In this document: positions 7,481 through 13,732 of the stretch, piece after piece
Layout: every line of letters begins with the position of its first letter
Numbering within the stretch: the stretch's first letter is position 1
Assembly (NCBI GenBank): GCA_947564465.1
Contig: CANOCV010000031.1
Coordinates: 1-34,866, forward strand
Origin: an uncultured Roseburia sp.
GTDB lineage: Bacteria > Bacillota > Clostridia > Lachnospirales > Lachnospiraceae
Direction: 5' to 3'
DNA: 34,866 nt
Position numbers and translations under genes: made by a program
The notes under the pieces: generated by a model
Told to the model about the DNA's origin: nothing
The model's database searches: none
The model's input: the letters and a program-made list of their open reading frames with translations, nothing else

Positions 7481-7640
7481 TTATATCATAGGAAAGACCT
7501 TGTTGCTATGAAGCGTTAAAGTCTATGACTTTCCTATGATATAAAAAGCCCTCCGGGTAGGATCGCCATGCGGCGGAGAGGAAAAATGTCGCATATGCGA
7601 CCCGCCGCAGGCGGAGAATCCGGCAAAGCAGGATTCTTTG
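7481..7640. repeat. 160-bp structured tandem element, copy 1
   Basis: This is a multi-hairpin unit. Stem A is TTATATCATAGGAAAG (7481-7496) against its exact complement at 7529-7544. Stem B is GCGGCGG (7570-7576)/CCGCCGC (7602-7608) enclosing the perfect palindrome GTCGCATATGCGAC (7588-7601). Stem C is GAATCC (7616-7621)/GGATTC (7631-7636). No open frame of interest runs through it. Copy 2 follows with no gap and exactly the same length. Confidence 0.9.
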
Positions 7641-7800
7641 TTATATCATAGAAAAGACCTTGTTACGGCGAAGTGATAAAGTCTATAACTTTCCTATGAT
7701 ATAAAAAGCCCTCCGGGCAGGAACGCCATGCGGCGGAAAGGAAATATATCGCTAAAGCGATCCGCCGCAGGCGGAGAATCCGGCAGAGCCGGATTCTTTG
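7641..7800. repeat. 160-bp structured tandem element, copy 2
   Basis: This is directly adjacent to copy 1, with the same three stems at a 160-base offset. Stem A carries one change (7641-7656 vs 7689-7704). The inner palindrome has become ATCGCTAAAGCGAT (7748-7761), with changes on both sides of the stem that keep pairing. Stem C is a longer perfect hairpin, GAATCCGGC-AGA-GCCGGATTC (7776-7796). The rest of the 7420-7906 gap holds only the terminator at 7831-7869. Confidence 0.9.
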
Positions 7801-7830
7801 TTCGCCCCACACTCAGACACAACCACTTGC

Positions 7831-7869
7831 AAAAAAATAAGGGTATGTCGGACTGTTCCGACATACCCC
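7831..7869 (-). terminator. Rho-independent terminator of the rubrerythrin gene
   Basis: An 11-bp perfect stem, GGGTATGTCGG (7841-7851) and CCGACATACCC (7858-7868), is followed on the minus strand by a T-rich run (complement of 7831-7840). It lies about 40 bases past the rubrerythrin stop. Confidence 0.88.
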
Positions 7870-7906
7870 GAAATCCTCAAAAATATTAATTTTACGGCAT
7901 TATTGA

Positions 7907-8449
7907 TTAACCGAAGTATCTCTTAAGAAGTCCCTCGAATGCCTTTCCATGTCTAGCCTCATCCCTTGCCATCTCATGCACGGTATCATGGATTGCATCC
8001 AGGTTAGCGGCTTTTGCACGTTTTGCAAGGTCAAATTTACCTGCCGTTGCACCGTTCTCTGCGTCAACACGCATCTCTAAGTTCTTCTTTGTGCTGTCAG
8101 TTACAACTTCGCCAAGCAACTCTGCAAATTTTGCTGCATGCTCAGCCTCTTCCCAAGCAGCCTTCTCCCAGTATAAACCGATCTCAGGATAACCTTCTCT
8201 GTGAGCTACTCTTGCCATAGCAAGGTACATTCCAACTTCTGAGCACTCGCCTTCAAAGTTAGCTCTTAAATCCTTGATGATATCTTCGCTTACGCCCTGT
8301 GCAACGCCTACAACGTGCTCGGCAGCCCATGTCTTTTCTCCGGTCTGCTCTTTGAACTTGTCGGCAGGCGCTTTACAAATCGGACATACTTCCGGTGCAG
8401 AATCTCCTTCGTGAACATAACCACATACAGTACAAACAAATTTTTTCAT
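7907..8449 (-). CDS. Reverse rubrerythrin (NADH-peroxidase-type)
   Basis: This encodes a cytoplasmic non-heme diiron peroxidase that reduces hydrogen peroxide in anaerobes. The rubredoxin-like iron centre is at the N-terminus (Cys6, Cys9, Cys22, Cys25 in CTVCGY and CPIC), so the domain order is that of reverse rubrerythrin rather than classical rubrerythrin. The ferritin-like four-helix part follows, with Glu/His ligands in [20 protein letters not shown] and DEARHGKAF. Length is 180 residues, normal for the class. AAAGGAA precedes the ATG. A dyad operator at 8484-8510, shared with perR, points to peroxide-responsive control. The gene lies just downstream of perR, in the same direction, with its own terminator. 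Confidence 0.93.
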   Translation of the reverse strand: MKKFVCTVCGYVHEGDSAPEVCPICKAPADKFKEQTGEKTWAAEHVVGVAQGVSEDIIKDLRANFEGECSEVGMYLAMARVAHREGYPEIGLYWEKAAWEEAEHAAKFAELLGEVVTDSTKKNLEMRVDAENGATAGKFDLAKRAKAANLDAIHDTVHEMARDEARHGKAFEGLLKRYFG

Positions 8450-8483
8450 AGATATAAGTTCCTTTCTTGATTTATTTTAAATT

Positions 8484-8510
8484 AATAATAGTAATTGTTA
8501 CTGGAATTAA
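8484..8510 (-). promoter_or_regulatory. Putative PerR operator upstream of rubrerythrin
   Basis: The core dyad AGTAA-TTG-TTACT (8490-8502) sits in a 27-base block matching 20 of 27 positions with the block upstream of perR (9003-9029). It is 35-61 bases before the rubrerythrin ATG, a promoter-overlapping distance. The assignment to PerR is inferred from the neighbouring regulator and the shared motif. Confidence 0.7.
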
Positions 8511-8514
8511 AATA

Positions 8515-8982
8515 TCATATATGATTTGGCTTGTCAATACTATTTTCATTTTTTTCTTTTTTTATACTCTCTGGAGAATTAGAGTTTATACAGGCTGAGT
8601 CTTTGTTATGCAAGCATTCGGCGCACAGACCGTAAAAATGGGTGATGTGTCCTTCGACTGAGCCGTGAAACGATGCGTCCGCAATCGTATTGATATGGTT
8701 GATGCTTTCCATATTAATGTCAAAAACTCCTCCGCAGTTCCGACAGAAAAAGTGGTAGTGGGGCCGGATATTCCCGTCAAAGCGGTCCGGACCGGAGTCG
8801 GTAGATATTTTTTTGATTTCTCCGAGTTCAGCCAGGAGGGAAAGGTTTCTGTAAACCGTACCGAGACTGATATTGGGATATTCCTTACGGATATTTTCGT
8901 ATATAATTTCAGCGGTTGGATGGTCGCAGCGGTCAGATAAAAAATTTTTAATTGATTCGCGTTGACGGCTGTATTTTATCAT
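8515..8982 (-). CDS. perR: Peroxide-responsive Fur-family repressor PerR
   Basis: This encodes a metal-dependent transcription repressor of the Fur family, 155 residues, with N-terminal winged helix (GTVYRNLSLLAELGEI) and C-terminal dimerisation domain. Structural zinc cysteines are Cys80, Cys83, Cys120 and Cys123. The regulatory metal set His21, Asp69, His75, His77 and Asp88 keeps exactly the spacing known for Bacillus subtilis PerR (37, 85, 91, 93, 104), with Asp at the last position, which separates PerR from Fur. The N-terminus is 16 residues shorter than that protein. The last 30 residues are a polar tail. AGGAG lies upstream of the ATG, and an operator-like dyad at 9003-9029 suggests autoregulation. 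The stop codon abuts the rubrerythrin operator. Confidence 0.93.
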   Translation of the reverse strand: MIKYSRQRESIKNFLSDRCDHPTAEIIYENIRKEYPNISLGTVYRNLSLLAELGEIKKISTDSGPDRFDGNIRPHYHFFCRNCGGVFDINMESINHINTIADASFHGSVEGHITHFYGLCAECLHNKDSACINSNSPESIKKEKNENSIDKPNHI

Positions 8983-9002
8983 AAAAACTCCTATCTAAAA
9001 TA

Positions 9003-9029
9003 AATAATGATAACTGTTATTAAAATTAG
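9003..9029 (-). promoter_or_regulatory. Putative PerR operator upstream of perR
   Basis: ATAAC-T-GTTAT (9010-9020) forms the dyad core. Compared with the rubrerythrin site, one half-site pair changes from A-T to G-C in both arms, preserving symmetry. It lies 21-47 bases upstream of the perR ATG. Confidence 0.7.
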
Positions 9030-9116
9030 TTTAAAATAGGATTCACGCAATGTCAAGAGGAATAATTTTCAATTTGCGGAATAGGATGGAAGAAAGAAGA
9101 GTTGTTGGAGGGACAG

Positions 9117-10226
9117 ATGGCAGGAATGCAACGATTTGTTACCTACCTTTATTCATATGAAGGGAACGAGAAACTTCACAATACCGGTTTTGCAAAGGTC
9201 GAAATCCGCGGAGGGCAGTGCCGGATGGAAATTCATTTAAAAGGCGCCGCACCGGCGGGAGGGGCTTCTTCCATATATTTGTTTTCCAGAGATCATGATG
9301 TGATACATGCGGTGGAAATCGGAAAAATGAAATTTGCGGGAGGAAGCGGAGATTACAGGGGTGTATTTTCGAGCAATGAGATCGGCGGCTCTCCGTATAA
9401 TATCTTAGATATGAAGGGAATTTTCATACCGATTGATGCGACGCATATGTTTGCAAGTCAGTGGGATGAGACGGAAATCGATCAGAGTCGGATAAAAATC
9501 TGGGAGCCGGCAGGGGAAGCGAAGCAGGAAGGGAATATACAGGAGAGGCGGGAGCCGGAGGATATACAGGAGAAAGCGGAAGCGCCCGGGGGCATACGGG
9601 AGAATGCGGTGACGGGAGCGGCTAAGGGCACGCGGGAGAAAGCGGCGATGGGACAGCCGGAAGAGGTACAAAGGGAGGCGGAGAGCACACAGACGGCAAC
9701 GGCAGGACAGCCGGGAAACGTACAGGAGACGGCAGACTCCGCCGGGCAAGAGATGCCGCAGGAAACGGAGGACACGGCAGAGCAGGATGTCAGTGTATCG
9801 GCGACAGCCATTCCGCTGCGTGCGCCGGATTTGACCGTGGTGCCGCAGGAAACACTTTTGGATGCCTTTTTAAGACTGCAAAAGGGCAAACAGAACGTGG
9901 AGGTGTTTGAGACGGGCAAGCGTCAGGTGAGCGGGATACATATTGAGCTCAGAGATATCAGAGAACTTCCGAAACAGCATTGGAATATGGGAAATAACAG
10001 CTTCCTGCTGCACGGATTCTTTAATTACAGATATTTGCTGCTCGGCAAAAAAAACGAGAGGGGGAAAGAGACAATATTCATCGGTGTGCCGGGGGTATAC
10101 CATAATCAGGAGCGCATCATGGCGGCGTTGTTTGGATTTCCGGAATTTCTGCCGGACCGCCCTGCCCAGACGGAGGGAGAGTCAAAAGAGATCTTTGGGT
10201 ATTGGTGCCATTCCATTGTGGGTTAA
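9117..10226 (+). CDS. DUF6128-like protein with low-complexity linker
   Basis: This encodes a 369-residue soluble protein in two ordered parts. The N-terminal domain (about residues 1-135) begins QRFVTYLYSYEGNEK and is rich in beta strands. The C-terminal domain (about 245-369) contains HWNMGNNSFLLHGFFNYRYLLLG and FIGVPGVYHNQERIMAALFGFP, a pattern I associate with the Lachnospiraceae DUF6128 family. The two are joined by about 100 residues of Glu/Ala/Gln/Thr-rich degenerate repeats (PEDIQEKAEA, PEEVQREAES, PGNVQETADS) that look unstructured. No signal peptide or membrane segment is visible. GGAGGG at 9107-9112 favours ATG 9117; ATG 9126 is an alternative. It is divergent from perR and convergent, with overlapping stop codons, with the next gene. 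Function is unknown. Confidence 0.8.
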   Translation: MAGMQRFVTYLYSYEGNEKLHNTGFAKVEIRGGQCRMEIHLKGAAPAGGASSIYLFSRDHDVIHAVEIGKMKFAGGSGDYRGVFSSNEIGGSPYNILDMKGIFIPIDATHMFASQWDETEIDQSRIKIWEPAGEAKQEGNIQERREPEDIQEKAEAPGGIRENAVTGAAKGTREKAAMGQPEEVQREAESTQTATAGQPGNVQETADSAGQEMPQETEDTAEQDVSVSATAIPLRAPDLTVVPQETLLDAFLRLQKGKQNVEVFETGKRQVSGIHIELRDIRELPKQHWNMGNNSFLLHGFFNYRYLLLGKKNERGKETIFIGVPGVYHNQERIMAALFGFPEFLPDRPAQTEGESKEIFGYWCHSIVG

Positions 10227-10783
10227 GGCGTTTGATTTGACGGGGAAATTAAGCTGTAACGGAGATGATGGCGCCATTTTCCACGTATAAGCGCATATTC
10301 TTTTACAAGACCTTCACACGAAAAGCCCAGTGCGTCAAGCAGGCGGATTGAGGCTTCGTTTTCGGGCATGACATTCGCTTCGATACGGTGGAGCCTCAGG
10401 TCGTCAAATATGATTTCAATTCCCGTGCACAGGGCTTCAAAGGCATATCCCTGATGGTGGTACGTCTCGTCAAACTTATATCCCACTTCACAGGATTGAT
10501 AGATAGAACGCGTGATATTGCGAAAACAAAATGTTCCGATAATTTTATCCGGCTGTTCCTTTCTATAAACATAGAAACGGACAGCCGATAATTTGACCGT
10601 CATATTGTATTCGCATATAAGAATTGCTTTCTGGTGTGCAGCCGTGTAAAAATGGCGCGGCCGGTCAGGTTCATATTTCTCAAATAATGCTTTGTTGTCA
10701 AGATAAAAGCGCAGAACATCCTCTGCCGCGTCTGCTTTTAAGACCTTTAGAATAAGACGGTCAGTCTCATACATCAGATTCAC
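10223..10783 (-). CDS. GNAT family N-acetyltransferase (RimJ/RimL-like)
   Basis: This encodes an acetyl-CoA-dependent acetyltransferase of about 186 residues. It opens YETDRLILKVLKADAAEDVL and has a conserved strand IIGTFCFRNI, the acetyl-CoA loop region TYHHQGYAFEALCTGIEII, and LHRIEANVMPENEASIRLLDALGF, the RimJ-type end motif. The frame is open to a TTG at 10792. GTG 10783 is preferred because GAGGAG lies about nine bases upstream; ATG 10774 is a further option. The gene overlaps the 3' end of the radical SAM gene by roughly 17-26 bases and is probably co-transcribed with it. The stop codon overlaps that of the convergent DUF6128-like gene. Acceptor unknown. Confidence 0.85.
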   Translation of the reverse strand: MNLMYETDRLILKVLKADAAEDVLRFYLDNKALFEKYEPDRPRHFYTAAHQKAILICEYNMTVKLSAVRFYVYRKEQPDKIIGTFCFRNITRSIYQSCEVGYKFDETYHHQGYAFEALCTGIEIIFDDLRLHRIEANVMPENEASIRLLDALGFSCEGLVKEYALIRGKWRHHLRYSLISPSNQTP

Positions 10784-11513
10784 TTTCGTCAACTCCTCTT
10801 ATCGCAGTATTGAAAATCATAGGTTTTAGTAATTCTACATAGGAAACAAGAGTTTCACGGTCATGAGCATGAAGCCCATTTGAGACGAGCTCTTGATGCA
10901 ACGGTATTTTTTTCATGAGGATATTTTCAGACTCCCTGTAAGGCTGTAAATAATACGCGTCAGCGCCGCGCAGCCATTCACCCAGACATTGGATATCCTC
11001 TGTGGTGTGCCATTCCTTTATAAGCGTTGTCCGAAACTCATAGGAGACGGGGCGGCTTTTCAGGTAATCAACGGAGGCATAAATGCGTGAAATATCAAAG
11101 TTATGTGCGCCGCAGATTAGATTATATTTTTCAGGCGTGTGCTTGATATCCATTGCGACATAATCAATAAGCCCCCGGTCGCACAGACGCGTTAGAATAT
11201 CGGGAAAATAACCGTTGGTGTCAAGCTTGATTTTGTAGTCAAGCTCGCGTATGCGTCGGATAAAATCTTCGAGGTCTGCATTAAGTGTCGGTTCACCGCC
11301 CGAGATGCACACGCCGTCTAAAATATTTTGGCGTTTTTTTAAATGGGCAAATATTTCTTCCTCCGAAATTGCAGGGGCGGAGTCCGGGTGCAGTACAAGA
11401 TCGCTGTTGTGGCAAAAGGGACACCGAAAATTGCAGCCGCCGGTAAAAACAGTCGCGGCCACATGGTGGGGGTAATCCAACAAAGTAGTTTTTATAAAGC
11501 CGTGAATTTGCAT
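10767..11513 (-). CDS. Radical SAM protein, anaerobic ribonucleotide reductase activating type (NrdG2-like)
   Basis: This is a glycyl-radical activating enzyme of 248 residues. It uses a 4Fe-4S cluster to cleave SAM and would install the radical on anaerobic ribonucleotide reductase. The radical SAM motif is Cys27-x3-Cys31-x2-Cys34 in TGGCNFRCPFCHN, followed by VCISGGEPTLN (the GGE SAM-binding motif) and KLDTNGYFPD. The opening IHGFIKTTLLDYP is typical of the short-activase group annotated as NrdG-like. ATG 11513 is chosen because GAGGT sits five bases upstream and similarity begins there; open frame further upstream is noncoding. No nrdD lies in this window, so the partner must be elsewhere. 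A GNAT gene overlaps its end. It is divergent from tadA. Confidence 0.87.
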   Translation of the reverse strand: MQIHGFIKTTLLDYPHHVAATVFTGGCNFRCPFCHNSDLVLHPDSAPAISEEEIFAHLKKRQNILDGVCISGGEPTLNADLEDFIRRIRELDYKIKLDTNGYFPDILTRLCDRGLIDYVAMDIKHTPEKYNLICGAHNFDISRIYASVDYLKSRPVSYEFRTTLIKEWHTTEDIQCLGEWLRGADAYYLQPYRESENILMKKIPLHQELVSNGLHAHDRETLVSYVELLKPMIFNTAIRGVDESESDV

Positions 11514-11706
11514 ATATACCTCACAAATAAGTCTGTAAAATGTAAAAAGCGCATAAATGCGCACGTATATTATCAACCATAGTATCACATTTTCCGGCGA
11601 AATAGAAGTATGAAAATGATATCAAGCGTTGACATCGCGGGGGGAACGGGATAATATGCATTTGGAGACGGAAGGCGAATGCGGACAGTATGATGGGAGC
11701 GGTAGA

Positions 11707-12192
11707 ATGGATGAGAATATAAAATTTATGCGTGCGGCCATGCGGGAGGCCAAAAAAGCGGAGGCGTTGAATGAGGTACCCATAGGCTGTGTGATTGTGC
11801 GGGAACACAAAATTATCGCGAGGGGCTATAACCGCCGGAATACCGATAAAAGCGCGCTTTCCCATGCGGAGCTTACGGCCATAAAAAAGGCGTGTAAAAA
11901 GACCGGGGACTGGCGGCTGGAGGACTGTACCATGTACATAACGCTCGAACCGTGCCAGATGTGCGCCGGGGCGATTGTGCAGTCGAGGCTCCGTAAGATT
12001 GTCATTGCCGGCATGAACCCGAAAGCGGGCTGCGCCGGTTCCGTGCTGAATTTGCTCCAGATGGCGGAGTTTAATCATCAGGTACAGATAGAACGGGGAG
12101 TTATGGAAAAAGAGTGTTCCGAAATGCTGAGTGATTTTTTTAAAAGACTGCGTGAGCGCAAGAAGCAGGAAAAAAAGCGTGGCATTGATTGA
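11707..12192 (+). CDS. tadA: tRNA-specific adenosine deaminase TadA
   Basis: This enzyme deaminates the wobble adenosine of tRNA-Arg(ACG) to inosine. The zinc deaminase motifs are complete: His53-Ala-Glu55 (SHAELTAI) and Pro-Cys83-x2-Cys86 (LEPCQMCAGAI). The 161-residue length from ATG 11707 fits the family, and the first helix FMRAAMREAKKAEALNEVPIG is canonical. An in-frame ATG at 11656 would add 17 residues without family similarity; GGGAG at 11697 supports the shorter form, but this is not certain. The stop codon overlaps the -35 box of the SRP RNA promoter. The tadA-SRP RNA neighbourhood is conserved in Bacilli, where dnaX follows; here dnaX is 14 kb away. Confidence 0.94.
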   Translation: MDENIKFMRAAMREAKKAEALNEVPIGCVIVREHKIIARGYNRRNTDKSALSHAELTAIKKACKKTGDWRLEDCTMYITLEPCQMCAGAIVQSRLRKIVIAGMNPKAGCAGSVLNLLQMAEFNHQVQIERGVMEKECSEMLSDFFKRLRERKKQEKKRGID

Positions 12193-12217
12193 CAAACTAA
12201 ATGAAAAACGCTATACT
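12189..12217 (+). promoter_or_regulatory. Consensus sigma-A promoter of the SRP RNA
   Basis: A perfect TTGACA (12189-12194) is separated by 17 bases from TATACT (12212-12217). The start point is expected near 12222-12224, at the first bases of the SRP RNA. The -35 box overlaps the tadA stop codon. Confidence 0.9.
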
Positions 12218-12221
12218 AAAG

Positions 12222-12488
12222 TCTCCGGGCAGCCGGGGTGGCAGCGGTACCTTGAACCAGCAATCCGCTATAGCTGGGGTGATATTTTGCCGAGGGTTTC
12301 TGATTGTGAAGCTGCCCGCTGTAAGTGGCGTTGACGTTTGGGTCTTACGCAACAGGAATTTATGAACCGGGTCAGGTCAGGAATGAAGCAGCCCTAAGTA
12401 GAACCTCCTGTGTGCCGTGAGGGCGCCTGGACTGAGTTAACTGCAGCGGTAACGTTTGTGGTCAGGATTCGAAGCAAAATGCCCGGAT
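12222..12488 (+). ncRNA. ffs: Signal recognition particle RNA (large Firmicute type)
   Basis: This is the RNA scaffold of the signal recognition particle; it binds Ffh and directs nascent membrane proteins to FtsY. The universally conserved apical part GGTCAGGTCAGGAATGAAGCAGCC lies at about 12370-12393, with the helix 8 symmetric loop. The 5' portion (CCGGGCAGCCGGGGTGGCAG) forms the Alu-like domain of the 6S-size form found in Bacilli and Clostridia. The ends pair: CCGGGCA (12225-12231) with TGCCCGG (12480-12486). Length is about 266 nt, as expected. It is transcribed from its own promoter directly after tadA. No strong U-tract terminator is obvious; a small ATGCCT-TTCC-AGGCAT hairpin follows near 12515-12530. 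Exact ends are estimates. Confidence 0.93.
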
Positions 12489-12654
12489 TTATGTAATTCA
12501 TTTATTTTGGCAATGCCTTTCCAGGCATAGTCATCTGGTTTGCGAGCATCGCAAAACTCTTTGTGCAATTTCTTATACGATTAATGATAGAACAGATATA
12601 TTTTCCCCTTATATTTTGGAAATGAATAGATAGATAGAAAGGAAGCCCCAGGAT

Positions 12655-13731
12655 ATGAAATTTATACATTGTTCGGATTTACATCTTGATTCAAAGATGG
12701 AGTCTAATCTAAGCAGGGAACAGGCGAAAGAGCGAAAGCATGAGCTTCTTTTGACGTTTGAGAAGTTGGTAAGTTATGCTTTGGAGCATGACGTGCGGGG
12801 GATTATTATAGCCGGGGATTTGTTTGACAGCACATACATAACGAAGACGGCTGCAAAGCTGGTGGAGGATCAGATCAAGAGCCATCCGAAGATTGATTTT
12901 TTATATCTGAAGGGAAATCATGAAAAAGATAAATTTCTTGCAGGTCTGGAAGAGATACCGTCCAATCTGAAAATATTTTCGGATACATGGACAAAGTTTT
13001 CTTATGAAAATGTGACGATTACGGGTGTGGAACTGACACCTGAAAATTCAAGAAATATTTATGATTCGCTGGTATTAAATCAGGATGATGTAAATATTGT
13101 GACGCTGCACGGGCAGGAATCTCAGTATGAGGCGAAAAATCAGGCGGAGCTTATCAATATCCGTGCGCTCCAAAATAAATATATTGACTATCTGGCGCTG
13201 GGACATATCCACGAATACAAATATCAGAAGCTGGATAACCGCGGATATTATTGTTACTGCGGCTGCTTAGAGGGGAGGGGATTTGACGAGTGCGGACCAA
13301 AAGGCTTTGTACTTTTGGAAATAGAGGAAAATCGTATTCGTCATACTTTTGTTCCGTGGGGAAAGCGGACGCTCTATGAGGTGGAAGTTGATATTTCCGG
13401 TTGTCAGACGACGGGGGAAATTATCAAACGAATTGATTGTGAAATAGAAGGACTTGAAAAAACCAGTCTGGTGAAGATTGTTTTGTGCGGAGAAGTTGAC
13501 ATGGATGCGGAGCAGGATATTGCCTATCTGCAAAAAAAGTACAGGGAAAATTTTTACTTTGTTAAGATTTCCGACAAGACAAAGCTTGCAATGAACTACG
13601 AGGATTATCGGTTGGACGAGTCGTTAAAGGGGGAGTTTATACGGCTTTTAGAGAAAGCGGAGCTTTCGCCGAAGGAGAAGGATGATGTGATTTTGACGGG
13701 AATACGCGCGCTCTCGGGGGAGGAAATATAA
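12655..13731 (+). CDS. SbcD/YhaO-like DNA exonuclease (metallophosphoesterase)
   Basis: This encodes a Mre11-type nuclease subunit of 358 residues, expected to act with the following ATPase on DNA ends. Phosphoesterase motifs appear in order: CSDLHLDS (motif I), IIIAGDLFDS (II), LYLKGNHEKD (III), VTLHGQES (IV) and ALGHIHEY (V). The C-terminal ~100 residues form the usual capping or partner-binding part. AGAAAGGAAG lies before the ATG. The stop codon is one base before the start of the ATPase gene, so the two are coupled. The pair resembles YhaO/YhaN more than the classic SbcCD by overall size and by the membrane hairpin in the partner. Confidence 0.9.
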   Translation: MKFIHCSDLHLDSKMESNLSREQAKERKHELLLTFEKLVSYALEHDVRGIIIAGDLFDSTYITKTAAKLVEDQIKSHPKIDFLYLKGNHEKDKFLAGLEEIPSNLKIFSDTWTKFSYENVTITGVELTPENSRNIYDSLVLNQDDVNIVTLHGQESQYEAKNQAELINIRALQNKYIDYLALGHIHEYKYQKLDNRGYYCYCGCLEGRGFDECGPKGFVLLEIEENRIRHTFVPWGKRTLYEVEVDISGCQTTGEIIKRIDCEIEGLEKTSLVKIVLCGEVDMDAEQDIAYLQKKYRENFYFVKISDKTKLAMNYEDYRLDESLKGEFIRLLEKAELSPKEKDDVILTGIRALSGEEI

Positions 13732-13732
13732 A

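Noticed and set aside
7481..7800. Possible CRISPR-like repeat array
   Set aside because: There are only two 160-base units with no unique spacers and no cas genes; the structure is a tandem multi-hairpin element.
12131..12334. Small open frame over the tadA end and SRP RNA start
   Set aside because: It overlaps the promoter and Alu domain of the SRP RNA and has no ribosome site.
12515..12530. ATGCCT-TTCC-AGGCAT as a strong terminator of the SRP RNA
   Set aside because: The stem is only six pairs and is not followed by a T run; it may contribute but is not listed as a terminator.
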